From Limnohabitans radicicola (GTDB lineage Bacteria; Pseudomonadota; Gammaproteobacteria; Burkholderiales; Burkholderiaceae_C): 64,000 nucleotides of DNA. The notes under the pieces were generated by a model, which was given only the letters and a program-made list of their open reading frames with translations, did not search any database and was not told the origin of the DNA. Below are positions 33,965 through 43,554 of this stretch, in pieces (positions within the stretch are counted from its first letter, which is position 1; each line of letters starts with the position of its first letter). The stretch is taken from the NCBI RefSeq assembly GCF_014837235.1, contig NZ_JACYFT010000001.1, positions 819,688 through 883,687 on the forward strand. Direction: 5' to 3'. Position numbers and translations under genes: made by a program.

Positions 33965-34923
33965 GCCCAGTACCCCTTGTGCATGGACAGCCCGCTGCAC
34001 AGGCGCTGCGGCAGAGACGCGTGACGCCGCCCCAGGCGGTAGCCCAGCGCCTTGAGCAAGGTGCGGCACGCAGCCTCAGGCAACCGCCAGGGTGCATGCC
34101 TCAAGAGATAAGCCATTTCTGAGCGCAAGAATCGGAGTCCTTCGCGGCCCGCGCCGCCAAAGTCCTGCGTGAGCCAGTGGTGCTGCGCATGAAAAACGCC
34201 CGTGTCGAAGTAGCGCCTGAATTCAGCCAGCAGTGAGTAGTTATGGGAATGATAAACCGTGGCCTTTGCCTGGTAAGCAATGGCGTGCCCCGCCTTGAGC
34301 AAGCGGGCGGCCAGGTGCATGTCTTCACCCAGGATCACATGGGTCGGGAACCCGCCCACTTCACGCAAAGCGCTGACCCGGTAGGCGGCAAACGAGTTGG
34401 ACAAAAAGCAGGTTTTGATGCCAAAGGCAGGCACATCGTCCCAACAGCGGGTATGGCTGACAGCGGGGTAATTGAAGCGCCGGGCATGCACGGCCACGGG
34501 TGTGGCGTTGATGTGCGGCAGTTGGCGGCCGTAGGCGGCGGCCACCGCAGGATCGTCCAGCGCCGCCACCAGTCGCTGCAGGGCCGACGAATCAGCCAGC
34601 ACCGCGTCTTGGGTGAGGAAGACCACCACGTCGGCGTCGGCCGCGAATTGCCCAATGGCCCGCTGGCGGGTGGTGCCGTGGTTGAAGTCGGCGCGCGCAA
34701 TGCGGTGCACGGTGAGGCCCGCCGCTTCGGCGGCCTCGGCGGTGCCATCGGTGGAGGCGGAGTCGATCACCACACAGCGCATTGGCCACAGCGTTTGCGT
34801 CTGCAGAGCTTGCAAGAAGGTGGCAAAGCCAGGGCCTGCATTGCAAGTGGGCACCAACACCACCACCTGCCCCGCGGATGCCGAGGGCCATGGGGTCGCT
34901 GTGGTGGTGAACTGGTTCTGCAA
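33961..34923 (-). CDS. Family 2 glycosyltransferase, rhamnosyltransferase-like
   Basis: 320 residues. A GT-A core shows V-V-V-L-V-P-T-C-N-A-G, V-V-I-D-S-A-S-T-D-G-T-A and V-V-F-L-T-Q-D-A (the DXD-equivalent region). A-D-F-N-H-G-T-T-R and F-L-S-N-S-F-A-A-Y-R follow, typical of rhamnosyl- and related transferases. Basic residues fill the C-terminus. Coupled by overlap to the WbaP-type gene, it may add the second sugar. It is the promoter-proximal gene of its run; 171 bp upstream, shared with the divergent methyltransferase, hold no gene and only an AT-rich patch near 35000. Confidence 0.87.
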   Translation of the reverse strand: MQNQFTTTATPWPSASAGQVVVLVPTCNAGPGFATFLQALQTQTLWPMRCVVIDSASTDGTAEAAEAAGLTVHRIARADFNHGTTRQRAIGQFAADADVVVFLTQDAVLADSSALQRLVAALDDPAVAAAYGRQLPHINATPVAVHARRFNYPAVSHTRCWDDVPAFGIKTCFLSNSFAAYRVSALREVGGFPTHVILGEDMHLAARLLKAGHAIAYQAKATVYHSHNYSLLAEFRRYFDTGVFHAQHHWLTQDFGGAGREGLRFLRSEMAYLLRHAPWRLPEAACRTLLKALGYRLGRRHASLPQRLCSGLSMHKGYWA

Positions 34924-35094
34924 TCGGGGCCCCGCTTAGGAAGGATGGGTGGTATTTTGCCTGCAGAGGCTGCCCAATGGCTGTAAATCAGCGTTTTTTG
35001 AGGATATATAACGATTGCAGTCGAATCCGGGCTGGCGCGTGCAAGGGGCTGTTTATGATCGGACGATCTTCACTTTGACACGCGGGAACGCCCT

Positions 35095-36264
35095 ATGACC
35101 ACCAAGACCCCGCTGAATTGGGAAGAACACGGCAAACAACGCACTGCCGTTTGGCGCGCCGAGGGCACGCCCCCCCGCCGTGTGGTGCTGGCCGATGACA
35201 CGTTGGCGGCCGATGCGGCCTACCGGCTGGCCTGCGAAGGCACCGCCCTTCTGTGGCGCGGTGACTTCCAGAATGCACGGCAACTGCTGCAGGCCCTGAT
35301 GCGGCGCCTGGACAAGCCGGCCAAGCGCAAGACCCGCGGCAAAAACCAACCCGCGCCCGAAGTCGCGCCCGCCACCGCGTTCCATGCCCACCGCCAAGCG
35401 CAGGCACAACGCGCCCGGGTACTGAACATGCTGCTGATCGAGATGCAGGACGACTACAGCATCGGCCTGCGCCGTGCGCCCGATGTGAAGCAGGCCTGCA
35501 ACGAGGCCTGGGGCAAGAGCGATGGCCGAGCGGGCGTGGTGCCTCTGCGCAGCCTGCAAGGCCTGATTGGTGCCCACGAGTGGCGCAAGAACGGCGTGGA
35601 AGTGGCCGCACTGGGCACGGAACACAACCGCATCCACCCGCATTACGGGGTGTTTTCTCCGGTGCGGGGCGAGTATGTAGACCTGGTGGCGCAAACGCCG
35701 CTGCCGCAGGCCTTGCAGACCACGCCGCTGGCCTTTGACATCGGCGTGGGCACAGGCGTGCTGTCGGCCGTGCTGGCGCGGCGCGGCGTGGTGCAAGTGG
35801 TGGCCACCGATGTGTCGGACCGCGCCCTGTCGTGTGCCAAAGACAACCTCCAACGGCTGGCGCTGACCAGTCAGGTCGAACTGCTCAAGACCGAGGCGTT
35901 TCCGCCCGGGCAAGCGGCCCTGGTGGTGTGCAACCCGCCTTGGCTGCCCGCGCGCCCCACCTCGGTGCTGGAGCAGGCGGTCTATGACGAAGGCAGTCAG
36001 ATGCTCAAGGGCTTTCTGGCGGGCCTGGCCAGCCACCTCTGCCCCGGTGGCGAGGGTTGGCTGATCCTGTCAGACCTGGCCGAACACCTGGGCCTGCGCA
36101 CACGGGACGAACTGCTGGGCTGGATCGAGGCCGCTGGACTGAAGGTGCTGGGGCGCGTGGACACCCTGCCCCGCCACGCCAAGGCCCATGACGCCAGCGA
36201 CACATTGCACGCAGCGCGGTCAGCCGAAGTCACATCGCTCTGGCGACTGAGCATCAACGCATAA
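35095..36264 (+). CDS. N5-Gln/small-molecule type SAM methyltransferase (MTS domain)
   Basis: 389 residues. The first 170 residues are helical and basic, with A-L-M-R-R-L-D-K and repeated Arg/Lys. The C-terminal half is a class I methyltransferase with A-F-D-I-G-V-G-T-G-V-L-S near residue 215 and V-V-C-N-P-P-W-L-P near 280. N-P-P-W/Y marks amino- and amide-group methyltransferases such as PrmC, RsmC and HemK relatives. The target is therefore more likely a protein glutamine, nucleotide or amine than a sugar hydroxyl. It lies alone on the plus strand and its 3' end overlaps the convergent methyltransferase gene by 11 bp. It is probably not part of the glycan locus. Confidence 0.82.
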   Translation: MTTKTPLNWEEHGKQRTAVWRAEGTPPRRVVLADDTLAADAAYRLACEGTALLWRGDFQNARQLLQALMRRLDKPAKRKTRGKNQPAPEVAPATAFHAHRQAQAQRARVLNMLLIEMQDDYSIGLRRAPDVKQACNEAWGKSDGRAGVVPLRSLQGLIGAHEWRKNGVEVAALGTEHNRIHPHYGVFSPVRGEYVDLVAQTPLPQALQTTPLAFDIGVGTGVLSAVLARRGVVQVVATDVSDRALSCAKDNLQRLALTSQVELLKTEAFPPGQAALVVCNPPWLPARPTSVLEQAVYDEGSQMLKGFLAGLASHLCPGGEGWLILSDLAEHLGLRTRDELLGWIEAAGLKVLGRVDTLPRHAKAHDASDTLHAARSAEVTSLWRLSINA

Positions 36265-37207
36265 ATCGCCGCCACCACGGCTTGGCACGCGCAACGATGA
36301 AACGGAAATCACTGCTCAAAAGCCCCTGAGCCATGAGGTTGCGCTCCTTGGCGACGGCTCGCTCCAGCACATCGTTGTGAACAGGATCCATCGCGTCAAA
36401 GCGATTGACGCGATGCCCGTATAGCAACAGGTTGAGCAATGCCCCCCCCAGCGCACGATCTTCAAGGACATCAAAATACTTGTAGATCATGGCTTGAAGT
36501 TCGTTAGAACGCGCAGCTTCCGAGGGATCCATCAACACCATATCCTCGACTCGAGGACGCGTGATCAGCGGTGTCAATGTCCCGTCGGCCTCCCGTTGCA
36601 AAGCAGGTGGCACATGCTCACGCCAAAATTCGTTGCAAGCCTGCAATTGAAGATCGGTCCACTGAAAACGGGAAGGCCCAAAAAAGTCAATCGTCACCAA
36701 GAGCCCACCAGGCTTCAGGGATCGAACCATGCCGTCAAACGCACCCTCCAAGTTCTGAATATGGTGAAGTGCGGCCTTGGCGAAAATCACATCAAACAAA
36801 CATTTACCAAACTCGCCCTGGTTGACGTCTTTTTCCAGAAAATCAAGCCTCATCGCGTTTTGCGCGCTCATCCTTGCTCGACCTTGGGCGATACGTTCGG
36901 GAGACAACTCGAGACCCGTGATTTGAAAGAAAACGCCCCGCTCAAGCAATTGCTGCTCAAAAGCACCATCGCCACAACAAAGACTCAATGCATGGCCTGT
37001 TGCACATGACGGGTAGTTTTTTTGCAGAAAGGTAAAAAAATTCTCAGACTCTCCACCCAGCGCATGACGCATAACCGCTCGAAAAACGGTTGGATGATCC
37101 CCCCAGTCGGTGTAGACATTCTGGTTCGCTGGTTGACTGCGCTGCCAATCATCCCAATGGATGCGAGCTCTTTCCAGCGCATCACTGTCATGGCCAGGTT
37201 GCTTCAT
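36254..37207 (-). CDS. Class I SAM methyltransferase
   Basis: 317 residues from ATG 37207, with a GGGGGGAG ribosome site just ahead and uvrA ending 10 bp upstream. A Rossmann core has A-L-S-L-C-C-G-D-G-A-F-E near residue 75, then L-E-L-S-P-E-R and A-A-L-H-H-I-Q-N-L near 140. L-K-P-G-G-L-L-V-T follows. The C-terminal 120 residues have no motif I know. The pattern is that of small-molecule or sugar methyltransferases (Methyltransf_11/25). It could belong to the glycan locus or be a bystander after uvrA; the sequence does not decide. Base use is somewhat AT-richer than uvrA, closer to the glycan genes. Confidence 0.8.
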   Translation of the reverse strand: MKQPGHDSDALERARIHWDDWQRSQPANQNVYTDWGDHPTVFRAVMRHALGGESENFFTFLQKNYPSCATGHALSLCCGDGAFEQQLLERGVFFQITGLELSPERIAQGRARMSAQNAMRLDFLEKDVNQGEFGKCLFDVIFAKAALHHIQNLEGAFDGMVRSLKPGGLLVTIDFFGPSRFQWTDLQLQACNEFWREHVPPALQREADGTLTPLITRPRVEDMVLMDPSEAARSNELQAMIYKYFDVLEDRALGGALLNLLLYGHRVNRFDAMDPVHNDVLERAVAKERNLMAQGLLSSDFRFIVARAKPWWRRFMR

Positions 37208-37217
37208 TACTCCCCCC

Positions 37218-40200
37218 TCAAACCCGCGCCAATACAGGCGCCAAGGCCACGCCGGTGTGGGTGCCCAAGCGCACCACATCTTCGGGGGCAGCGGCGGCCA
37301 CGATGCGGCCACCGGCGTTGCCGCCATCCGGCCCCAGGTCGATGATCCAGTCGGCTTCGGCGATCACATCGAGGTCGTGTTCAATGACCACCACGCTGTG
37401 CCCGGCACCCACCAGGCGGTGCAGCACGCGGATCAGTTTGTCCACATCGGCCATGTGCAGGCCCACCGTGGGTTCGTCGAGCACGTACAGGGTGTGTGGC
37501 GCTTTCTGACCACGGCGGCCCACTTCGTCGCGCACTTTGGTCAGTTCGGTCACGAGCTTGATGCGCTGGGCCTCACCACCGCTGAGCGTGGGTGAAGGTT
37601 GGCCCAGCGTGAGGTAGCCCAGGCCCACGTCCTTGAGCAGCTGCAGCGGGTGTGCGATGCTGGGCATGCTGGCGAAAAATTCCACCGCCTCGTCCACCTC
37701 CATCTGCAGCACGTCGCCAATGCTCTTACCGCGCCAGCTCACGGCCAGCGTTTCAGGGTTGAAGCGGGCACCGTGGCAGGTTTCGCAAGGGACTTTCACA
37801 TCAGGCAAAAAACTCATCTCGATGGTGCGCATACCCTGGCCTTCGCAGCTGGGGCAGCGGCCTTCACCGGTGTTGAAGCTGAAGCGCCCTGCGGCGTAGC
37901 CACGCGCTTTGGCTTCCAGGGTTTCTGCAAACAGTTTGCGAATGGTGTCCCAAAAACCGATGTAGGTGGCTGGACACGAACGTGGGGTTTTGCCGATGGG
38001 GGTCTGATCGACTTCAAGCACGCGGTCGATGGTTTCAAAGCCTTGCACGTCGGCGCAGCCCGTCAAAGGCACACGCTGGCCTTTGTCCTGCGCGGTGCGC
38101 CCGGCCAGCGTGCTGCGCTGCTGCACCAGCGCCTGCACATTGGTCAGCAGCACATCGCGGGCCAGTGTGGACTTGCCCGAACCGCTGACGCCGGTGATGG
38201 CGACCAGGCGTTTGAGGGGCACTTGCACACTGACGTTCTGCAGGTTGTGCAAGCGGGCACCGCTGAGGGTGAGCCACTGCATGGGGGCGTCGGCGGCATC
38301 AGGGCCAGACGAACAATTGGGATCTGACCCCAATTGTTCGAGCACGTTTCGACGGGCTTGCAGCGGGTGTTTCATCGCGTGCAGGAGGTAGCGTCCTGTT
38401 TGTGAGTCTTCGGCTTTTGAAATGTCTGCGGCGGTGCCTTCGGCCACCAGACGGCCTCCGCGTTTACCGGCGCTGGGACCGATGTCGATGATGTGGTCGG
38501 CGCGGCGGATGGTGTCTTCGTCGTGCTCCACCACCACCAGGGTGTTGCCCTTGTCGCCCAGCTTGTGCAAGGCGTTGAGCAGGATCTGGTTGTCGCGCGC
38601 GTGCAAGCCGATGGTAGGCTCATCGAGCACGTAGCACACGCCCTGCAGATTGCTGCCCAGCTGCGCGGCCAGGCGGATGCGCTGCGCCTCGCCGCCCGAG
38701 AGCGTGGGCGCACCCCGGTCGAGCGTGAGGTAGCCCAGGCCCACTTCTTCGAGGAACTCCAGACGGCTTTTGATCTCGGGGATCAGATCACGCGCAATGT
38801 CGGCTTCGCGGCCTTGCAGTTGCAGGGTTTCAACCCAACGGCGCACGTCACTGACCGAAAGGCTGGCGATGTCGGTGATGCGCCAGGCCTGACCGCACGC
38901 GCCATGCAGCTGCACGGCGCGTGCGGTGGCGTTCAGGCGCGTGCCTTCGCAGGTCGGGCAGACGGCATCCACCAGGTCTTCGATTTCTGGCTCGGCAAAG
39001 GTCTGCTCTCGGCCTTTGTCCTTGTCGTCCCGCACCGAGTCGTCAAAGACTTTACGCTGCTCCTTGCTCAACTTGGTGCCGGTGCCCACACAGTCGGGGC
39101 ACCAGCCATGCTTGCTGTTGTACGAGAACAAGCGCGGGTCCAGCTCGGCATACGAGGTGGCGCAGGCCGGGCAGGCGCGCAACGTAGAGAACACGCGGTG
39201 CTGACCGATGCGGGCGGTGGACTCGCCAGCGGCCATGGCCTCTTTCAGGCCATCGAGGTCGCTGAGCACATGCATCACGCCTTTGCCGTGTTCGAGGGCG
39301 GTGCTCAGCGCTTTGCGCAGCGCGGTCTCTTGCGAGGGCCGCACATCGAGGCTGGCCACGGGCAACTCGATGTTGTGTTCCTTGAAGCGGTCGATGCGCG
39401 GAAAGCCTGTGGTGGGCAAGAATTCACCATCGACGCGCAGGTGGGTGTAGCCGCGTGGGCGCGCCCAGTCGGCCAGCTCGGTGTAAACGCCCTTGCGGTT
39501 GACCACCAGCGGCGCCAGCAGGCCGATGTGCTGACCCTTGAACTGGGTCATGAGTTGTGCGGCGATGCTGTCGGGCGTTTGCGGTTGCACGGGCGTGTTG
39601 TCGTGCACGCAGTGCTGGATGCCGAGCTTGACGTACAAGAGGCGCAGGAAGTGCCAGACCTCGGTGGTGGTGCCGACGGTGGACTTGCGGCCACCGCGCG
39701 ACAAGCGCTGCTCGATCGCCACGGTGGGCGGGATGCCATACACCGCATCGACCTCGGGGCGGCCTGCGGGCTGCACGATGGAGCGGGCGTAGGCGTTGAG
39801 GCTTTCGAGGTAGCGGCGCTGGCCTTCGTTGAAGAGGATGTCAAACGCGAGTGTGGACTTGCCCGAGCCGCTGACGCCGGTGATGACGTTGAACTTACCG
39901 CGTGGAATGTCCACGCTCAGGTTCTTGAGATTGTGCTCTTTGGCGTTGACGATTTGAATGCTGTTCGAGCTCCGCGATTCCGGGGTCGCACCGGGCTGAT
40001 CAGAAGTCGCTGCGCGCCACACATCGTCGCCCGATGCGCCCCCGGACTCGCTCGTGAGGTAGCTCACACTTTTCTCAGCAACGGCCACCACACCGTCCAT
40101 CGCCTCGGCGTAGTCACGCAGCGCCGCACCCGTGTGCGATGTGGGATGCAGACGCACGTCTTCGGGTGTGCCTTCGGCCACCACCAGGCCACCGCCCTCC

Positions 40201-43055
40201 CCACCTTCGGGGCCGAGGTCGATCAACCAGTCGCTAGCGCGGATGACGTCGAGGTTGTGTTCGATGACGATGAGCGAATGCCCCGCTTCGAGCAGCTTGC
40301 GCAGGGCGCGCATGAGTTTGGCGATGTCGTCAAAGTGCAAGCCGGTGGTCGGCTCGTCAAACAGGAACAGCGTGCCTTTGCGCGCCAGGGCCTGGCGGCT
40401 CTTGGCTGCGCTCTTGGCGGCTTCGGCCAGGAAGCCCGCGAGCTTGAGGCGCTGCGCTTCACCGCCCGAGAGCGTGGGCACGGGCTGACCCAGGCGCACG
40501 TATTCGAGGCCCACATCGACGATGGGCTGCAGGGCACGGATGACTTCGCGGTCTTGTGCGAACAGTGCCGCCGCTTCGCTGACGGTGAGGTCCAGGATGT
40601 CGGCCACATTCAACAAGCGCGGTTCACCGCCGATGGCCTGGCGCTCGATTTGGATGTCGAGGATTTCAGGGCGGTAGCGCTTGCCATCGCAATCGGGGCA
40701 GCGCAGGTACACATCACTCAGAAACTGCATCTCGACGTGCTCGAAGCCCGAGCCGCCGCAGGTGGGGCAGCGGCCGTCGCCACTGTTGAAGCTGAACTTG
40801 CTGGCGGTGTAGCCGCGCTGGCGCGACTCGGGTGCGGTGGCAAAGATCTCGCGGATCGCGTCCCACGCACCGACATAACTGACGGGGTTGGAGCGAGCCG
40901 TCTTGCCGATGGGCGACTGGTCCACAAACACCACATCGCTCAGGTGGTCGGCACCCAGCAGGCGGTCGTGTGCGCCTGGGGTTTCGGTGGCTTTGCCAAA
41001 GTGGCGCATCAGCGCCGGGGCCAGCACGTCCTGGATCAAACTCGACTTGCCCGATCCGCTGACACCGGTCACGGTGACGAGGCGCTGCAGTGGGAAGTCG
41101 ACCGAAACGTTTTGCAGGTTGTGCTCGCGAGCGCCTTCGAGGATCAAACGCGGCGTGCTGTCGGTGACCATGCGCTTGAAGCCCAGGCCCACTTGTTTGC
41201 GACTGCCCAGGTACGCACCGGTCAAGGTATCGGCGCGGCGCAGTTCTTCGGTCGTGCCGTCAAAGACGATCTGCCCACCGCGTTCGCCCGGGCCAGGGCC
41301 CATGTCGATCATGCGGTCGGCCGCAAACATCACGGCCGGGTCGTGCTCGACCACGACCAGCGTGTTGCCCGCATCGCGCAGGCGGTGCATGGCCTGGGTG
41401 ATGCGGTTCATGTCGCGCGGGTGCAGACCAATGCTGGGCTCGTCCAGCACAAACAGGGTGTTGACCAGGCTCGTGCCCAGCGCGGTGGTGAGGTTGATAC
41501 GCTGGACTTCACCGCCGCTCAGGGTGCGGCTTTGGCGGTCAAGGGTGAGGTAGCCTATGCCGACATCGCACAGGTATTTGAGGCGGGTGGTGATTTCTTC
41601 GAGCAGCAGCTTGAGGGCCTGGGCTTCGGCGTCCTGCGAGGCATCGACCACCGCACTGGCGGTCATGCGGTCAAAAAAGCGGCGCAGCCGCTCGATCGAC
41701 ATGATCATCATGTCGTGCAGGCTCAGGCCCGGCAGGGCTTCGAGCTGGGCGCGGGTCCATTGGACCCCCGCAGGCAAAAAGCGCTTGTCGCTGGGCAGCA
41801 CGGCATCGGCATCGTCTTTGGAGCCAATGCGCCAGAGCAGGCTTTCGGTCTTCAGGCGTGCGCCGCTGCAGGTCGGGCATTCGGTGTAGCTGCGGTACTT
41901 GGACAAAAGCACACGGATGTGCATCTTGTAGGCCTTGCTCTCGAGGTACTCAAAGAAGCGCTTGATGCCGTACCACTGCTGGTTCCATTTGCCCTTCCAC
42001 TCGGGCGAGCCGTTGATGACCCAATCCTTTTGGCCCTGGGTGAGTTTGTCCCAGGGCGTGTCGCGCGGGATGCCTGCGGTCTCGGCATGGCGCATCAGGT
42101 CGTCCTGGCACTCTTTCCAGGCAGGGGTCTGGATGGTCTTGATGGCCCCAGCACGCAAGGTGAGTTTCTCGTTGGGGATCACCAGACCGTAGTCCACCCC
42201 GATGACACGACCAAAGCCACGGCAAGCCTCGCAGGCCCCCACGGCCGAGTTGAACGAGAACATCGACGGGATCGGGTCGGTGTAGCGCAGATCGCTGTCA
42301 GGGCAGTGCAGTCCGGTCGAGAAGCGCCAGAGGTCAGCGCCTGCATCGCCCTCCACATACACGTTCAGCCGCCCGCTGCCGCGCTTGAGCGCCACCTCGA
42401 TGGCTTCGACCACGCGGGCCTTTTCGGCATTGGACAGGCGAAAGCGGTCGGCCACCACATCCAGAACCTTGCGCGGGCCGGTGGGCGTGGCCACTTCGCG
42501 CTCGGCCTGCACCTTGGTAAAGCCGCTGGCCGAGAGCCATTGCTCGACCTGCTCGGCGCTGGTGTTGGCAGGCAATTCAACAGGGAAGGTGAGGTACAGG
42601 CGCGGGTCTTGTGCTTGCGCGGCCCGTACGGCCAACTCGGCGTAAATCGTCTCGGGCGTGTCGTGGCGCACGGGCTGCGCTGTGTTTTTGTCGAACAGTT
42701 GGCCCAGGCGGGCAAAGAGGAGCTTCAGGTGGTCGTTCAGCTCGGTCATGGTGCCCACGGTGGAGCGCGAGCTGCGCACCGGGTTGGTCTGGTCAATCGC
42801 AATGGCCGGGGGCACGCCTTCGACCTTGTCCACGGCCGGTTTGTCCATGCGGTCCAGGAACTGGCGGGCGTAGGCGCTGAAGGTCTCCACATAGCGGCGC
42901 TGGCCTTCGGCGTACAGGGTATCGAACACCAAGCTTGATTTGCCCGAGCCGCTCGGGCCCGTCACCACCGTCAACTCGCCCGTGCGGATGTCGAGGTCGA
43001 TGTTCTTGAGGTTGTGCTGGCGGGCGCCACGGATGCGGATGAGACCTTGGGACAT
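37218..43055 (-). CDS. uvrA: Tandem (double-length) UvrA excinuclease ATPase
   Basis: 1945 residues, twice the usual 940-970. It contains two complete UvrA halves and four ABC ATPase units. Walker A G-x-S-G-S-G-K-S-S/T lies near residues 33, 665, 1060 and 1622. T-L-S-G-G-E-x-Q-R lies near 512, 862, 1452 and 1822. Zinc-type C-x-x-C pairs (C-P-T-C, C-P-S-C and others) occur in both halves. The halves are joined by a Ser/Gly-rich linker near 985-1030. UvrA normally dimerises to find bulky DNA lesions for UvrB, so this protein may act as an internal dimer. Double-length UvrA-like proteins exist in several bacteria. The ATG at 43055 was preferred over one ten codons upstream because homology begins at residue 2. 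Confidence 0.93.
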   Translation of the reverse strand: MSQGLIRIRGARQHNLKNIDLDIRTGELTVVTGPSGSGKSSLVFDTLYAEGQRRYVETFSAYARQFLDRMDKPAVDKVEGVPPAIAIDQTNPVRSSRSTVGTMTELNDHLKLLFARLGQLFDKNTAQPVRHDTPETIYAELAVRAAQAQDPRLYLTFPVELPANTSAEQVEQWLSASGFTKVQAEREVATPTGPRKVLDVVADRFRLSNAEKARVVEAIEVALKRGSGRLNVYVEGDAGADLWRFSTGLHCPDSDLRYTDPIPSMFSFNSAVGACEACRGFGRVIGVDYGLVIPNEKLTLRAGAIKTIQTPAWKECQDDLMRHAETAGIPRDTPWDKLTQGQKDWVINGSPEWKGKWNQQWYGIKRFFEYLESKAYKMHIRVLLSKYRSYTECPTCSGARLKTESLLWRIGSKDDADAVLPSDKRFLPAGVQWTRAQLEALPGLSLHDMMIMSIERLRRFFDRMTASAVVDASQDAEAQALKLLLEEITTRLKYLCDVGIGYLTLDRQSRTLSGGEVQRINLTTALGTSLVNTLFVLDEPSIGLHPRDMNRITQAMHRLRDAGNTLVVVEHDPAVMFAADRMIDMGPGPGERGGQIVFDGTTEELRRADTLTGAYLGSRKQVGLGFKRMVTDSTPRLILEGAREHNLQNVSVDFPLQRLVTVTGVSGSGKSSLIQDVLAPALMRHFGKATETPGAHDRLLGADHLSDVVFVDQSPIGKTARSNPVSYVGAWDAIREIFATAPESRQRGYTASKFSFNSGDGRCPTCGGSGFEHVEMQFLSDVYLRCPDCDGKRYRPEILDIQIERQAIGGEPRLLNVADILDLTVSEAAALFAQDREVIRALQPIVDVGLEYVRLGQPVPTLSGGEAQRLKLAGFLAEAAKSAAKSRQALARKGTLFLFDEPTTGLHFDDIAKLMRALRKLLEAGHSLIVIEHNLDVIRASDWLIDLGPEGGEGGGLVVAEGTPEDVRLHPTSHTGAALRDYAEAMDGVVAVAEKSVSYLTSESGGASGDDVWRAATSDQPGATPESRSSNSIQIVNAKEHNLKNLSVDIPRGKFNVITGVSGSGKSTLAFDILFNEGQRRYLESLNAYARSIVQPAGRPEVDAVYGIPPTVAIEQRLSRGGRKSTVGTTTEVWHFLRLLYVKLGIQHCVHDNTPVQPQTPDSIAAQLMTQFKGQHIGLLAPLVVNRKGVYTELADWARPRGYTHLRVDGEFLPTTGFPRIDRFKEHNIELPVASLDVRPSQETALRKALSTALEHGKGVMHVLSDLDGLKEAMAAGESTARIGQHRVFSTLRACPACATSYAELDPRLFSYNSKHGWCPDCVGTGTKLSKEQRKVFDDSVRDDKDKGREQTFAEPEIEDLVDAVCPTCEGTRLNATARAVQLHGACGQAWRITDIASLSVSDVRRWVETLQLQGREADIARDLIPEIKSRLEFLEEVGLGYLTLDRGAPTLSGGEAQRIRLAAQLGSNLQGVCYVLDEPTIGLHARDNQILLNALHKLGDKGNTLVVVEHDEDTIRRADHIIDIGPSAGKRGGRLVAEGTAADISKAEDSQTGRYLLHAMKHPLQARRNVLEQLGSDPNCSSGPDAADAPMQWLTLSGARLHNLQNVSVQVPLKRLVAITGVSGSGKSTLARDVLLTNVQALVQQRSTLAGRTAQDKGQRVPLTGCADVQGFETIDRVLEVDQTPIGKTPRSCPATYIGFWDTIRKLFAETLEAKARGYAAGRFSFNTGEGRCPSCEGQGMRTIEMSFLPDVKVPCETCHGARFNPETLAVSWRGKSIGDVLQMEVDEAVEFFASMPSIAHPLQLLKDVGLGYLTLGQPSPTLSGGEAQRIKLVTELTKVRDEVGRRGQKAPHTLYVLDEPTVGLHMADVDKLIRVLHRLVGAGHSVVVIEHDLDVIAEADWIIDLGPDGGNAGGRIVAAAAPEDVVRLGTHTGVALAPVLARV
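38310..38340. repeat. Palindromic element inserted in frame in uvrA
   Basis: Two perfect 12-bp arms (cgaacaattggg and its complement) around a 7-bp centre. They fall in the linker before the last ATPase unit of UvrA, near residue 1577, and encode [11 protein letters not shown]. This stretch has no counterpart in UvrA motifs, which suggests a small mobile palindrome tolerated in a flexible linker. Confidence 0.8.
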
Positions 43056-43136
43056 GGTTGGCTTTTTCAGGTGAAGGCCAAACATTCTAGGGCGGTCGGA
43101 AAACCCTTGTTCCCACCAGTGAGGTACTCAGCGCTT

Positions 43137-43211
43137 TGTAGGAGCCGCGCCCTCGCGGCGAATGTTCAGGGTCAGCGGATGCCTGATCGCGGCGAGGGCG
43201 CCGCTCCCACA
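43137..43211. repeat. Paired REP-like element (BIME-type), copy A
   Basis: Two inverted 25-bp modules, TGTAGGAG...GCGA at 43137-43161 and its inverted partner at 43187-43211. Each can fold into its own 6-bp GC stem with a 4-base loop. The two stems differ by compensating changes (GCCGCG/CGCGGC versus GCGGCG/CGCCGC). It lies downstream of a small protein gene and upstream of uvrA. The stretch 43056-43279 holds no gene. Confidence 0.85.
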
Positions 43212-43233
43212 CAAAAAGAGCATCCCCACAAAG

Positions 43234-43258
43234 AAAAAAGCCACGCAATTGCGTGGCT
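43234..43258 (-). terminator. Rho-independent terminator of the small membrane protein gene
   Basis: A perfect 20-bp palindrome (43239-43258) is followed on the minus strand by six T residues. It lies about 20 bp past the stop of the gene at 43280-43465. Confidence 0.88.
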
Positions 43259-43279
43259 TGGGCCAGTCAGCGACAGGGC

Positions 43280-43465
43280 TTACTTGGCAGCGCTGGCGTC
43301 TGATGCGGCAGGTGCAGCCGCAGAGGCGTCGGCCTTGGCGGGCTCGGAATGCACGGCATCGGCGCCATGCTTTTCGCCGGTCATGTCGAGGCTGTCACCG
43401 CCCTTGTTGATCACATACAAAGCCAGGGCAGCAAAAATCACAAAGCCAACGGCAATCTTCCACAT
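43280..43465 (-). CDS. Small single-pass membrane protein, hypothetical
   Basis: 61 residues from ATG 43465. AGGAG lies eight bases before that ATG, so the longer frame from 43501 is rejected. One hydrophobic helix (about residues 3-19) is followed by a polar tail rich in Asp, Ser, Ala and Lys with A-A-A-P-A-A-S-D. A terminator on each side makes it its own transcription unit or a processed segment behind the transporter gene. I know no function; similar tiny anchored proteins with Ala-rich tails are common in Burkholderiales. Confidence 0.75.
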   Translation of the reverse strand: MWKIAVGFVIFAALALYVINKGGDSLDMTGEKHGADAVHSEPAKADASAAAPAASDASAAK

Positions 43466-43486
43466 GTCGGTATCTCCTGAGAAATG

Positions 43487-43515
43487 AAAAAGGCCCTCCA
43501 CAGAGGGAAGGCCTT
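43487..43515 (-). terminator. Terminator of the MFS transporter gene
   Basis: On the minus strand CCCTC/GAGGG with a four-base loop, extended by AAGG/CCTT across a bulge, is followed by five T residues at 43491-43487. It lies 40 bp after the transporter stop. Confidence 0.65.
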
Positions 43516-43554
43516 GAATTTAGCACCCGAGTCACCCCGGGTTGCTTACAACAC

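Noticed and set aside
38493..42938. Very long open frame on the plus strand opposite uvrA
   Set aside because: It is the GC-driven antisense shadow of uvrA: no ribosome site, His/Gln/Ala-rich, no domain.
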